Position numbers and translations under genes: made by a program. The notes beneath the pieces were generated by a model. It made no database searches and was not told the origin of the DNA. It saw nothing but the letters and a program-made list of their open reading frames with translations. Shown here piece by piece: positions 46,401-60,031 of a stretch of DNA of 64,000 nucleotides (positions are counted from its first letter, which is position 1; each line of letters opens with the position of its first letter). This stretch comes from Rutidosis leptorrhynchoides. Lineage: Eukaryota; Streptophyta; Magnoliopsida; Asterales; Asteraceae. The stretch lies in contig NC_092333.1 in the NCBI RefSeq assembly GCF_046630445.1, forward strand, positions 180,728,501 through 180,792,500, given 5' to 3'.

Positions 46401-48029
46401 ATTTAATTAGAAACAACTGAATATGAGGTAGCGTAGGTGGATTGAATTGTTAATGATTACGACTTTGAGATTCGTTACCACCCGGGGAAGGCAAATGTGG
46501 TAGCCGACGCCTTGAGCAGGAAGGACAGAGAACCCATTCGAGTAAAATCTATGAATATTATGATTCACAATAACCTTACTACTCAAATAAAGGAGGCACA
46601 ACAAGGAGTTTTAAAAGAGGGAAATTTAAAGGATGAAATACCCAAAGGATCAGAGAAGCATCTTAATATTCGGGAAGACGAAACCCGGTATAGGGCTGAA
46701 AGGATTTGGGTACCAAAATTTGGAAATATGAGAGAAATGGTACTTAGAGAAGCTCATAAAACCAGATACTCAATACATCCTGGAACGGGGAAGATGTACA
46801 AGGATCTCAAGAAACATTTTTGGTGGCCGGGTATGAAAGCCGATGTTGCTAAATACGTAGGAGATTGTTTGACGTGTTCTAAGGTCAAAGCTGAGCATCA
46901 GAAACCATCAGGTCTACTTCAACAACCCGAAATCCCGGAATGGAAATGGGAAAACATTACCATGGATTTCATCACTAAATTGCCAAGGACTGCAAGTGGT
47001 TTTGATACTATTTGGGTAATAGTTTATCATCTCACCAAATCAGCACACTTCCTGCCAATAAGAGAAGATGACAAGATGGAGAAGTTAGCACGACTGTATT
47101 TGAAGGAAGTCATCTCCAGACATGGAATACCAATCTATATTATCTCTGATAGGGATGGCAGATTTATTTCAAGATTCTGGCAGACATTACAGCAAGCATT
47201 AGGAACTCGTCTAGACATGAGTACTGCCTATCATCCACAAACTGATGGGCAGAGCGAAAGGACGATACAAATGCTTGAAGACATGCTACGAGCATGTGTA
47301 ATTAATTTCGGAAACAGTTGGGATCGACATCTACCGTTAGCAGAATTTTCCTACAACAACAGCTACCATTCAAGCATTGAGATGGCGCCATTTGAAGCAC
47401 TTTATGGTAGAAAGTGCAGGTCTCCAATTTGTTGGAGTGAAGTGGGGGATAGACAGATTACGGGTCCGGAGATAATACAAGAAACTACTGAGAAGATCAT
47501 CCAAATTCAATAACGGTTGAAAACCGCCCAAAGTCAACAAAAGAGCTACGCCGACATTAAAAGAAAAGATATAGAATTTGAAATTGGAGAGATGGTCATG
47601 CTTAAGGTTGCACCTTAGAAAGGTGTTGTTCGATTTGGTAAACGAGGGAAATTAAATCCAAGGTATATTGGACCATTCAAGATTATTGATCGTGTCGGAC
47701 CAGTAGCTTACCGACTTGAGTTACCTCAACAACTCGCGGCTGTACATAACACTTTCCACGTCTCGAATTTGAAGAAATATTTTGCTAAAGAAGATCTCGC
47801 TATTCCGTTGGACGAAATCGAAATCAATGAAAAACTTCAATTCATTGAAGAACCCGTTGAAATAATGGATCGTGAGGTTAAGAGACTTAAACAAAACAAG
47901 ATACCGATTGTTAAGGTTCGATGGAATGCTCGTAGAGGACCCGAGTTCACCTGGGAATGAGAAGATCAGATGAAGAAGAAGTACCCACACTTATTTCCAG
48001 AAGATGAGCCAACACCTCCAATCGCTTAA
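43456..48029 (+). pseudogene. Tekay-like gag-pol of element D, seven stops and one frameshift
   Basis: About 1,525 codons from ATG 43456. Order: gag capsid domain; an Asn-rich tract (about 44205-44370); zinc knuckles including CNKCKRNGHSTAKC and CYKCGKLGHIIRNC; protease (FDSGA); reverse transcriptase with FIDDI at 45745-45759; RNase H; integrase with D, D, E at 46965, 47148 and 47256; then a chromodomain-like C-terminus ([19 protein letters not shown], about 47870-47920), which in this group is thought to guide integration to heterochromatin. Stops: 45199, 46009, 46408, 46429, 47511, 47616 and 47958; one base is missing near 46450. Dead as an autonomous element. Confidence 0.93.
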
Positions 48030-48064
48030 AATTTCGGGACGAAATTTATTTAACGGGTAGGTAC

Positions 48065-51000
48065 TGTAGTGACCCGAACTTTTCCGAACCTTTCTATGAT
48101 TATATGTTTAATGAAAACTATATTTACATGATTAAATATTTCCAACATGTTAAGCAATCAAACTTGTTAAGACTTGGTTAATTAAAACGGAAATTTTGTA
48201 AACGTCTGATTACCCAGTTTGACCAATGATTCACGAACGCTATAAGTTGTATATGACATGATGATACATAAATGAATAAATATATATATGTTTAACATGA
48301 TATAATGATCATCAAGTATCTCATTAAAAATAGTAACAATAAGTTATATACTTAAAAAGGAGACTATTGACGTATGAAACTCGAAACGATACATATAACG
48401 ATTATCGTTATAACCACGTCTTACTAAATATATATGAAGCATATTAATACATTGTTATATTATATATAACATGATAATATGATAATTAAATATATCATTA
48501 AGTGTATTAACAATGAACTACATAAGTAAAAACAAGACTACTAACTTAAGGATTTCGAAACGAGACATATATGTAACGATTATCGTTGTAACGACATTTA
48601 AATGTATATATCATATTAAGATATATTAATATATCATAATATCATGATAATATAATAATTTAAAATCTCATTTGATATTATAAACATTGGGCTAACAACA
48701 TTTAACAAGATCGTTAACCTAAAGGTTTCAAAACAACACTTACATGTAACGACTAACGATGACTTAACGACTCAGTTAAAATGTATATACATGTAGTGTA
48801 TTAATATGTATTCATACACTTTTTAAAGACTTCAAGACAATTATCAAAATACTTCTACTTAACAAAAATGCTTACAATTACATCCTCATTCAGTTTCATC
48901 AACAATTCTACTCGTATGCACCCGTATTCGTACTCGTACCATACACAGCTTTTAGATGTATGTACTATTGGTATATACACTCCAATGATCAGCTCTTAGC
49001 AGCCCATGTGAGTCACCTAACACATGTAGGAACCATCATTTGAAAACTAGCATGAAATATCTCATAAAATTACAAAAATATGAGTAATCATTCATGACTT
49101 ATTTACATGAAAACAAAATTACATATCCTTTATATCTAATCCATACACCAACGACCAAAAACACCTAAAAACACTTTCATTCTTCAATTTTCTTCATCTA
49201 ATTGATCTCTCTCAAGTTCTATCTTCAAGTTGTAAGTGTTCTTCATAAATTCTACAAGTTCTAGTTTCATAAAATCAAGAATACTTTCAAGTTTCTAGCT
49301 CACTTCCAATCTTGTAAGGTGATCATCCAACCTCAAGAAATCTTTGTTTCTTACAGTAGGTTATCAGTCTAATACAAGGTAATAATCATATTCAAACTTT
49401 GGTTCAATTTCTATAACTATAACAATCTTATTTCAAGTGATGATCTTACTTGAACTTGTTTTCGTGTCATGATTCTGCTTCAAGAACTTCGAGCCATCCA
49501 AGGATCCGTTGAAGCTAGATCCATTTTTCTCTTTTCCGGTAGGTTTATCCAAGGAACTTAAGGTAGTAATGATGTTCATAACATCATTCGATTCATACAT
49601 AAAAAGCTATCATATTCGAAGTGGTAAACTAGTAATCACTAGAACATAGTTTAGTTAATTCTAAACTTGTTTGCAAATAAAGTTAATCCTTATAACTACA
49701 CTTTTAAAATCAACTATACACATGATCTATATCTATATGATATGCTAACTTAATGATTTAAAACCCAGAAACACGATAAACACCATAAACCCGGATTTAC
49801 GCCGTCGTAGTTACAACCGAGGGCGGTTTTGGTTTGGATAATTAAAAACTATGAAAAACTTTGATTTAAAAGCTATATTTCTGGGAAAATTATTTTTCTT
49901 ATGAACATGAAACCATATCCAAAAATCATGGTTAAACTCAAAGTGAAAGTATGTTTTTCAAAACAGTCATCAAGATGTCGTTCTTTCGACGGAAATGACT
50001 ACCTCTTTCAAAAACGACTTGTAACTTGTATTTCTGACTATAAACCTATACCTTTTCTGTTTAGTTTCATAAATTCAAGTTCAATACGAAACCGTGGCAG
50101 CTTAAATCACTCAAAACGGATTAGAAACGAAGAAATGGCGAGTAAAACAAAATTGGTAAAAAATACTCATTTTAGCTACGTGAAAATTGGTAACAAATCT
50201 ATTCCAACCATAACTTAATCAACTTGTATTGTATATTATGTAATCTTGAGATACCATAGACACGTATACAATGTTTCGACCTATCATGTCAACACATCTA
50301 TATATATTTCGGAACAACCATAGACACTCTATATGTGAATGTTGGAGTTAGCTATACAGGATTGAGGTTGATTCCAAAATATATATAGTTTGAGTTGTGA
50401 TCAATACTGAGATATGTATACACTGGGTCGTGGATTGATTCAAGATAATATATATCGATTTATTTCTGTACATCTAACTGTGGACAACTAGTTGTAGGTT
50501 ACTAACGAGGACAGCTGACTTAATAAACTTAAAACATCAAAATGTATTAAAAGTGTTGTAAATATATTTTGAACATACTTTGATATATATGTACATATTT
50601 GTTATAGGTTCGTGAATCGACCAGTGGCCAAGTCTTACTTCCCGACGAAGTAAAAAATCTGTGAAAGTGAGTTATAGTCCCACTTTTAAAATCTAATATT
50701 TTTGGGATGAGAATACATGCCGGTTTTATAAATGATTTACAAAATAGACACAAGTACGTGAAACTACATTCTATGGTTGAATTATCGAAATCGAATATGC
50801 CCCTTTTTATTAAGTCTGGTAATCTAAGAATTAGGGAACAGACACCCTAATTGACGCGAATCCTAAAGATAGATCTATTGGGCCTAACAAACCCCATCCA
50901 AAGTACCGGATGCTTTAGTACTTCGAAATTTATATCATATCCGAAGGGTGTCCCGGAATGATGGGGATATTCTTATATATGCATCTTGTTAATGTCGGTT

Positions 51001-51501
51001 ACCAGGTGTTCACTATATGAATGAATTTTATCTCTATGTATGGGATGTATATTGAAATATGAAATCTTGTGGTCTATTATTATGATTTGATAATATATAG
51101 GTTAAACCTATAACTCACCAACATTTTTGTTGACGTTTTAAGCATGTTTATTCTCAGGTGATTATTAAGAGCTTCCGCTGTTGCATACTAAAATAAGGAC
51201 AAGATTTAGAGTCCATGCTTGTATGATATTATGTAAAAACTGCATTCAAGAAACTTATTTTTGATGTAATATATTCTTATTATAAACCATTATGTAATGG
51301 TCGTGTGTAAACGGTATATTTTAGATTATCATTATTTGATAATCTACGTAATGCTTTTTAAACCTTTATAGATAAAATAAAGGTTATGGTTGTTTTAAAA
51401 ATGAATGCAGTCTTTGAAAAATGTCTCATATAGAGGTCAAAACCTCGCGACGAAATCAATTAATATGGAACGTTTATAATCAATATGAACGGGACATTTC
51501 A
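48065..51501 (+). repeat. Element D 3' LTR, 3,437 bp
   Basis: TGTAGTGACCCG to GACATTTCA. The segment from 49350 matches both pieces of the 5' LTR and shows the empty sites of C (CTTAC, 49350-49354) and B (ATTAT). A TATA-like TATATCT near 49131 is followed by a CT-rich start-like region. No genes. Confidence 0.92.
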
Positions 51502-51825
51502 ACATGAAGATCATAAACACAAGTTTTGATCTTTATAACAAAATAATGAGATCATAAGTTAGAAAACTTAGATCCAACAAAAGAAATGAAGATTCAAAGC
51601 TAGAAAGCTTGAATCTTGATTGTTCTTGAAGATCCTTGAAGCATGAAGCTAGATCTTCAAGTTACATGAAGATTACAAACACAAGTTTGAATCTTTACAA
51701 CAAAATACAAAGATTATAAGCTAAAAGATTTAGATCTAAAAAAGTAAGTGAAGATTCAAAGCTAGAAAGCTTGAATCTTCCATGTTCTTGAAGGATTCAA
51801 ATCCAAGTTTGAATCTACAAGATAT
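51502..51825. repeat. Two tandem 162-bp units in the E LTR
   Basis: ACATGAAGAT starts at 51502 and again at 51664. Both units contain GAAGATTCAAAGCTAGAAAG, itself followed by an inverted match (CTTGAATCTT), and both are diverged by some tens of percent. Confidence 0.75.
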
Positions 51826-52017
51826 AACAAGATCTAATAGCTAAAGAGCAAGACCCTTTGATGATGATGATGTCGTGAATGAGAAGGGAAGAAGAAGAAG
51901 AAGAAAGTTTAAAACTTACACTTTTTAGAGTGAGAAAGACTAGAGAGAGAATTAGAGAGTAAGTGTGTGTAAATTGTGAATGAGATCAAGTGTGAAATGC
52001 ATGGAATTAGCTTGGTA

Positions 52018-52023
52018 TTTATA
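52018..52023 (-). promoter_or_regulatory. LTR TATA box of element E
   Basis: Minus-strand TTATAAATACC, followed by a long CT-rich stretch typical of a plant transcription start. Confidence 0.6.
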
Positions 52024-52666
52024 AGAGGTGAGGGTGTAGGGAGGTGGTGGTGACCGTGGGCTTGGGGAGGGGACAAGGGGGATAACTTTTACTTTTTGGT
52101 TAATGGTTGTCTAAAGTTGGTGCTTATGTTAGGATCTCATGCAACATTATGGATTATGGTTAACAAAAATGCTAGTATGTTCCCTCTAATAAATGAGCAT
52201 TTGTCTTACATATAATTGGGTTACTAGTCATTAATAATTGGGCTAATTAAATAGTCCACTAACTAGAGTAGGGTGGGCTAAAGTCCAACAAGGTAGAAAG
52301 TCCAACAAGACTAACTAGTGTGTTCTAGTAAATTACTAAGCGTAATTAAGAATCCAAAAACCCAAGTAATTGTTATTATAAAATAACAATTAGTATTTCG
52401 TAGACATAATATTCCGATTATGACCAAAGTTAAACGTGTACCGAAAAACATAGCTAGTTCTAAACGTTAAATGACACTAACAGTCGTAAAGGCTTCCGGG
52501 GATCAAGTTAAGTAACCTACGTACTTAATGACACATTTTAACATATAAACGAAAGTAATCCACATGCAGTAAGATACCATAGTATAATATAGCTCAGTAC
52601 GCACAAATACGCAGTTTCATGAAAGCACAAAGCACAAAAGCAAGTCGAAAAAGTCGGGTCGTTACA

Positions 52667-53006
52667 GTCCTAGAGTGTAATATTTGATTTTAACATAGGT
52701 CTATAGCACTCTTATTATCACAACAAATAGGTATTTCAGAAGAGATGATACCGTAATCGATGAAGGTTTGTTTCATCCATAGCATTTGCGCACATGCTCT
52801 CCCTATGGCAACATATTCCGCTTCGGTAGTAGATAGTGCAACAGATATTTACTTCTTAGAGAACCATGATGTTAAGCTAAGCCTGACAAATGAACATTCA
52901 CCACGTGTGCTCTTTCAATCAATCAACGATCCTCCATGGTTGGAATCCACAAAGCACATAATGTCAACACCGGTGAACTTTGGATAACATAGACCGAGGT
53001 GCATGG
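52667..53006 (-). pseudogene. Copia RNase H fragment of element F
   Basis: Continues the reading of the pol piece at 57416 across the G insertion: KFTGVDIMCFVDSNHGG, then SWFSKK, SVALSTTEAEYVA and PICCDNKSAI, the usual end of plant copia pol. Two in-frame stops follow SLID and SWFSKK. It ends at the E insertion; the last part of pol and the 3' LTR are left of the window. Confidence 0.88.
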
Positions 53007-53177
53007 TGTGATGACCCGGAAATTTCCGATCGAATTTAAATTTTAATCTTTATATGTTTCCAAAATGATAAGCAAAAATCTGTAATGTTGAGTCTCGAAA
53101 GTTTTGAAATCTATGTTCATCCAATCAATTACCCTTCGACTGTTTTCAACGATTCACGAACAACAAATTGTAAATAG

Positions 53178-53181
<4 letters not shown>

Positions 53182-53232
<51 letters not shown>
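53182..53232. repeat. (TA)n microsatellite
   Basis: About 25 uninterrupted TA units inside solo LTR G. Confidence 0.95.
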
Positions 53233-53235
<3 letters not shown>

Positions 53236-55704
53236 ATTTGAAATATTATTTAAAATAATATATGATTTAATTGTGGGAAATAATTATATAAAATAATATG
53301 CGATTTAATGAAAACCACTATTACAAAAATATATATGTATATAAATAGTACTTGTAAATATATAAAATAATATTAAATCTATTTGTTTAAAAATATACTA
53401 TAATATATATATTTATGTGATAAAACATGTTATTATATTTTACTTTGTTCTTTTTCAATGTATACCACTAACATAGTTTTATATATAATTATATATATAA
53501 AAATAGATAATAGACATCTATACTCACTAATCATCTCAATTCACAATAACACTCGATTACTATTAGTATTGTTAAATTATTATTATTATAATTATATTAT
53601 TATTATTATTAATCATTATTAACTCTATATGAGTTAGATATATGTAGATATGAAATTTGATACGCGTACTTTGTTATATTAATAGTAATATTATTATTAT
53701 TATTATGATAGTTATTAATATTAGTATTAATAGTATCATTATTATATTAATTAATTATTAAAAATAATAATAAACATAAAAAAAACAAGTAACTCAACGA
53801 ATTTCATTAGACATCTTTTCAACTGTCAATTTTTCCTTCTTTCTCGTGATTTAGTGTTGACAAAGTAAAATATAAAGCTAGATTCATTTGATAGGTGAAT
53901 GCATATCTTATTTATACTTTACATATGAGGTGCAACGTTAATAAATAAAATCAATCGGTTAAATGACATGTAATTATTGTAACTTTATGTTAGTGCATAT
54001 GTAAGATCAAAAGTGTCGGCTACTTTAAATCACGGGTTTTGTTTTATGGCCAAATTCTAATATAGAAAGAAACTTGTTTCAATCTCCACTCACATAAAGT
54101 AAAATATCATCTATAATTATATGTATTACTTGTCACTACCACTTCGTTTTTATAAATCATCTTCCGTGCTATTGTATGCAAATTCTTGCCTCAAAAATTC
54201 TCGAACTAATTATTACATCTGTTTTTATCTATTTCGAACACCTAACCATCCACCAATGAACACCCATTGATTTCATGCTACTGAAGTTTGAAAGATTACA
54301 AACCGAACATGTTGATTGCATGTTACTGTTATGTTAATCATCATCACTAACTTAGCCGACCGGTCACCCTTATTCTATGTCAAGGGATTGCTAATCTTGG
54401 ACTATTACTCGACTAAGACCCAACAATTATCAAGTTTTTGACTACAGCTCTTCGACACACACCCAGGTAAACCATTTAGTTTAGACCATTGAAACCATGC
54501 TCGAATACTATTATTGTTTCCTTTCTATTCGACTAAACTCACCCATATCAACACTTGTTAATTAATTGATATCTATCTCTATTCCATTTCTCTTGCTTAT
54601 GATACTTGACACTATCAATAAAACCATTCCACTCGTTCAATAGTGCAACCCAAACAACCACCTTAGCGACCACCAAATAGACCAATTATTCAAACTACTA
54701 CACTGCTATTCTCTACTATTGTTTCTGTTTTACCCAAAAACCGTCACCACAACACTACCATCACCTCTCTCTCTCTCATCCTTTCTCTCTTCTATTTTGG
54801 CTTGAACTTTTTGCTATTCTTGCAGCTCGATCAAACACCCACCATAAACATGTCACTGTTACTACTTGCTGTTTTCTGTCTTATTCGCAATACCAACCAA
54901 ATTTTTATGTTCCTGTCAAGAAAACCACGACTAACGAAGAATGATATGATTATGATAATTGAAAACACGGTAATGAAGGTGGTATTTTTTTTCCTTTCCA
55001 GCTGGTAATTTCCTGTATAAAATAGATAGTGGAATATGTAGTGGGGTTCAAGATAGGGACGTGTGTTGGCTTCCTAATCCAACGACTTAATTGAAACAAT
55101 TTCCTTATTCTTTTACTGTTGTATAAATCGAAGTCCCCACCACCTCAACCTAGCGTACAAGATTAAAATAGGTTAGTGGGCCGTAAACCTCAATTTAGTT
55201 GTTGGGCTGTAAATAGGTTGGACAGTGAATTAGTTTTAAGTATTGGGCTTATGTTATATTTTGGGCTGAAAAATGAGGATCGAATCGATACACAAATAGA
55301 TGGGGTTCTGTAGATTACGATCCTGTGATGATCGAAGATGATGAAATGCTATACGAGTAACATTACAAAGGTGGTAAAGTAAAGGGATTGATGATGATAA
55401 CGATGACAGTTTGCATGATTATGATTATGGTTAGATTATGTTATTGATTAGTTTGATAGTTATGTTAATGAAATTGATAATCATTATAATAATTATGTGT
55501 CGATGATGAAGATGATGTATTACGATAAATGATACTTTAATTAATGATGAAGGATGATGATTAATGATGATGACATGATGATGAGGGTGATACATGGAGT
55601 AACCGAAGATGATGATGTTTGATTAAGAAGAAGACTAGGGAAAACAGTCCATACGAGTTAGATAAATTAGTGAGGGTAAGAATAACAGAAAAACAAAGGC
55701 AGAC

Positions 55705-56005
55705 AGATGGTTCAGGGTGTTTCTGTTGTACGAGAGGTCCTGAGATCGAACCCAGGCCACTACAATATTCCTTTTTATTATCAAGAGAAGCTGTTGGGCT
55801 TATTAAATTCAATATATGAATTTGCTATTTGGGCTTGTGATCTACTATTGGGCCGAAGCAAATGATAACGATTAAATGGAGAGATACAATATTTGAATTA
55901 AGGGTTAAGAAAATTCAATGCTCAATTTAATCAGAAATGAACTAGCAGAGGAGTGGTTTGAGTGTGTTTCGGGGTAGCGAGAGGTTGCGGGTTCAAGCCC
56001 TGCTC
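55705..56005 (+). repeat. Two tRNA-3'-half-like modules in solo LTR G
   Basis: GTACGAGAGGTC with AGATCGAACCC (55743-55753), and GTAGCGAGAGGTTGCG with GGTTCAAGCCC (55990-56000). Each is followed within about 15-20 bases by a T-rich run and an AGAAAA/AGAGAA-like stretch. They resemble pol III B boxes; there is no complete tRNA fold, so not a tRNA gene. Confidence 0.55.
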
Positions 56006-56149
56006 GTGACAATATTTTTTTAGAAAAAGCTAGTGAGGTAGTTATTTAATTTATTTACTTATCATCATTAGTATTATAGTTACTAAAATAAATGTTAGTA
56101 TTAATATTAGTAGTAAAATTATTACTTTTATAATAATTATTATTAGTAG

Positions 56150-56181
<32 letters not shown>

Positions 56182-57415
56182 ATATATTATTATCACTATT
56201 ATTGTTTTTATTGTAAAAATAATACAATTTTTTTATTTAGTATTATTATTATTATTTTTACCAAACAAATATTAAGTTATATGTATTATATTTATTATAT
56301 ATATATATCAATTATCAATAAATTAATTAATTAAATTAATTTAATAATTATTTGATATATTAATATTAAGAACTTACTTAAGTTAAAAAATAGGTATTAA
56401 TTATTTATTAACAAGATAGAAAATGAAAATATAAAATATATTACAAATATTAATATATAAACTTATTTGATTACGATTATATGTGTTAATATATATACTT
56501 GATATAGGTTCGTGAATCCGAGGCCAACCCTGCATTGTTCAGTTTAGTCATATGTATTTTTACTACAAAATACAATAGGTGAGTTTCATTATTCCCTTTT
56601 TAAATACTTTTGCAATATATATTTTTGGGACTGAGAATACATGCGCTGCTTTTATAAATGCTTTACGAAATAGACACAAGTGATCGAAACTACATTCTAT
56701 GGTTGGATTATCAAATCGAATATCACCCTATATAGTCTGGTAATCTAAGAATTAGGGAACAGAAACCCTAATTGACGCGAACTCTAAAGATAGATCTATC
56801 GGGCCCAACAAGCCCCATCCAAAGTACCGGATGCTTTAGTACTTCAAAATTTATATCATGTCCGAAGGAGGATCCCGGAATGATGGGGATATTCTTATAT
56901 ACATATTGTGAATGTCGATTACCAGGTGTTCAATCCATATGAATGATATTTTGTCTCTATGCATGGGACGTATATTTATGAGAACTGAATATGGAAATCT
57001 TGTGGTCTATTAAAATGTTGATAATGGTTATTTATGTTAAACTAATGAACTCACCAACCTTTTGGTTGACACTTTAAAGCATGTTTATTCTCAGGTATGA
57101 AAGAAATCTTCCGCTGTGCATTTGCTCATTTTAAAGATATTACTTGGAGTCATTCATGACATATTTCAAAAGACGTTACATTCGAGTCGTTGGGTTATCA
57201 AGATTATTATAAAGTCAATTATAGTTAGATATATTATGAAATGGTATACATGCCGTCAGCTTCCGATGTATTGAAAGATTGTCTTTTCAAAAGTGAATAC
57301 AATGTTTGTAAAATGTATCATATAGAGGTCAAGTACCTCGCGATGTAATCAACTGTTGTGCATCGTTTATAATCGATATGGACTTTGTCCGGATGGATTA
57401 GGACGGGTCCTTTCA

Positions 57416-60031
57416 CATGGTACCTTTAAAATATCTAAAGATTCGTTTGACTGCTCCTACATGAGACATTTTGGGATTCTCTTGGAATCTTGCACATAAG
57501 CACACACTATACATGATATCGGGTCGGCTTGCCGTTAAGTATAGAAGAGATCCAATCATTCCTCTATACTTCATGCTATCGAATGAATCTCTTTCTCCTT
57601 CAAGAGTAAGCTTGACATTGGTGGCTATAGGAGTGGCCATAGGTTTTGAGTTCTCCATTCCAAACTTTTTGAGCATATCGTGTATATACTTTTGTTGATT
57701 GATGAACGTTCATCTTCTAGTTGCTTAATTTGAAGTCCGAGAAAGAACTTGAGTTCACCCATCATGCACATTTCAAACTCATCAGGCATTAGCTTATAAA
57801 ACTCATTGCTAAGAGATTTGTTAGTAGAACCAAATACAATATCATCAACATATATTTGAACAATAACCAATTCATTTTCATGCTTTTTGACAAATAATGT
57901 ATTATCAATTTTTCCCATTTCATATCCATGATCAATAAGGAAGGTTTTAAGTCTCTCATACCAAGCTCTAGGTGCTTGTTTGAGTCCATATAGGGCTTTC
58001 TTAAGTTTAAACACATGATACGGTTTTTCAAAGTCTTCAAAGCCAGGGGTTGTGACACATATACTTCCTCGTTTATGACCCCATTTAGAAAAGCACTTTT
58101 AACATCCATTTGATATAGTTTTAAGTTGTTAGCACACGCATATGCAAGGAATATTCTAATGGACTCTAGTCTAGCTACGAGGGCAAAGGTTTCATCATAA
58201 TCGATTCCTTCTTGTTGACTATATCCTTGTGCAACCAACCTAGCTTTCTTTCTAACAACCTTTCCATCTTCATCTAGTTTGTTTCTATATACCCATTTGG
58301 TTCCTATAATATTTTGCTCACTTGGTAAGGGAACCAAATCCCATACATCACTCATTTGGAATTGGTTTAGTTCCTCTTGCATGGCTTCTACCCAACTTTC
58401 ATCTAATAATGCTTCCTTGACATTTTTGGGTTTTATTTGGGAGATGAATGCATAGTTTGTAACTAGATTGAAGATTTGTGATCGTGTGGTTCTAGTGTTG
58501 ATGTCTCCTATGACTTGTTCTATTGGATGATCCTTAATATTTTTAAGGTCGGTTATGGCTTCTAAGTTGTCTTTACTAGGGTTGTTTTCCAATTGAGATT
58601 CTCTCTCATTAGTTTCTTCGACTTCTTTGGACTCATTTTGGTTTGTGCTAGTCACAATGGCTTCTTGTTCAATCACATCATCATCTAAAAGTGGTTTAGA
58701 CTTAGGTGGAGGAGTCTCATCAAAGGTGACATCTAATGACTCTTCTATGACATTAGTGTATTTGTTTATAACCCTATAGGCTTTGCTCTCTAACGAATAT
58801 CCTAGAAATACTCCATAGGCTTTAAGTTTAAACTTGGTTAAGTATTCCTTTTTGTTCAAGATGAAACATTTACATCCAAATACAATAAAATGACTCACGG
58901 TAGGTTTCCTACCATTTAGAATTTCATAGGGTGTTTGATACATTGAAGGTCTAATTAGGACTCTATTTTGAATATACGTAGAGGTTGCGACTGCTTCACA
59001 CCAAAAATTTTGAGGGATTGATTGTTCATTTAACATTGTTCTACTCATTTCTTGAAGAGTTCGGTTTTTTCTTTCAACAACCCCATTAGATTGAGGAGTG
59101 CGAGGAGCCGAGAAATTATGAGAAATTCCATGTAAATCACAAAAGACTCCAAATTAGGAATCATTATCAAATTCTCTTCCATGATCCGTTCGTATGGTGA
59201 CAATTGTACACCCAAGCAAGTTCTGTATTTTTGTAGCAAAAATTAAAAATCTTTCAAAAGCTTCATTTTTGTGATTTAGAAAAAGTGTCCAAGTATATCT
59301 TGAAAAATCATTAACAATTACTAGGGTGTAGAAATTCCCACCATAGCTTTGAACGGATGATGGACCAAATAAATCCATGTGTAAGAGTTCTAGATATCGT
59401 TTAGTTGAAATGAAGTTCTTAGGTTTATGACTAGCATGGACTTGTTTTCCTACTTTACATTTTAGCTTAGGTGAATCTTTAACTATTTCTTTAGAAAATA
59501 TATAGTGAATTAATTTCATATTAGCATGCCCAAGTCTCCTATGCCACAAAGTGGTAGTGTCATGAATGAAAGTGAGACAAATATCTAAATGTTTAAAGTC
59601 ATTTAGTTTACATGTGTAAAGGCCCTTTTTCCTAATTCTGTTTATAACATTTTTACCATCTTTGGTTATATGTGAAGATAACTTAGTGAATGTCATGTTA
59701 TACCCTTTATCACATATTTTACCAACACTTAGCAAATTAAAACTTAGGTTCTTAATATGCAAGGCATCTTCAAGTGTAATTTTAGAGTTAGTGATGTTAC
59801 CTTTACCGACGATTTTACCTCGTACGTCGCCGCCAAAGATTACGTCACCTTCATTATGAACTTTGTACCTTGTGAATAAGTCTTTGTTCCCCGTCATGTG
59901 CGTTGTACATCTACTATCAATAATCCAATCTTTTTCTTGTACAACACCATTTAGGAAAACCTATATTTGGTTGATTAATGACTTTGGTACCCAATGTTTA
60001 TTGGGTCCGGGATTATTAGCATTGAAAACTC
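57416..60031 (-). pseudogene. Copia pol of element F (protease, integrase, reverse transcriptase), broken
   Basis: Minus-strand order: protease, GAG-pre-integrase (WHRRLGHAN), integrase core (HMDLFGPS, TIRTDHGREF), reverse transcriptase ([16 protein letters not shown] at 57852-57838), then the start of RNase H (GSLLYLTASRPDIMYSV). Breaks: the protease triad reads D-S-R-C at 59918-59907 instead of D-S-G-C; TAA at 59156-59154 in the integrase; frameshifts near 58040 and 57690 in the reverse transcriptase. The piece ends at the G insertion and resumes at 53006. In an intact relative this is one polyprotein with gag. Confidence 0.9.

Larger units (their letters stand above)
22916..51501 (+). mobile_element. 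Element D: Tekay-like chromovirus with extra ORFs, interrupted by B and C
   Basis: Visible parts: 5' LTR pieces 22916-24727 and 41148-41488; primer site; acidic ORF; F-box ORF; gag-pol; 3' LTR 48065-51501. B sits inside the 5' LTR, and C inserted 1.8 kb upstream in the same LTR, so the LTR start lies left of the window. The integrase C-terminus carries a chromodomain-like segment, the LTR starts TGTAGTGACCCG, and the primer site fits tRNA-iMet, all typical of the Tekay/Del branch. D entered the LTR of element E; the right flank is ACATG (51502-51506). Confidence 0.9.
51502..52666 (-). repeat. Element E: partial LTR of a Tekay-like element
   Basis: On the minus strand it starts TGTAACGACCCGACTTTTTC at 52666, close to the D and G LTR starts. 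It stops at the D insertion, so the rest is left of the window and E may be a full element or a solo LTR. The right flank GTCCT (52667-52671) lies within the copia RNase H of element F. It includes a tandem repeat and a TATA box. Confidence 0.8.
53007..57415 (+). mobile_element. Element G: 4.4-kb solo LTR (Tekay-like)
   Basis: TGTGATGACCCGG to GGTCCTTTCA, flanked by perfect TSDs CATGG (53002-53006 and 57416-57420). The last 0.9 kb is clearly homologous to the end of the D LTR (GAGAATACATGC, TAGGGAACAG and nearby). There is no primer site, gag or pol, so the internal part was lost by LTR-LTR recombination. It interrupts the F RNase H. About 1 kb longer than the D LTR; the extra part holds GAT-rich and ATT-rich simple repeats (near 55320-55615, 53575-53760, 56140-56240) and two tRNA-like modules. 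Confidence 0.88.

Noticed and set aside
49901-50218. 105-codon ORF in the D 3' LTR
   Set aside because: Not open in the homologous 5' LTR (near 23470); LTR sequence without domain.
54802-55008. 68-codon hydrophobic ORF in solo LTR G
   Set aside because: Low-complexity, no counterpart in the D LTR, no recognisable signal.
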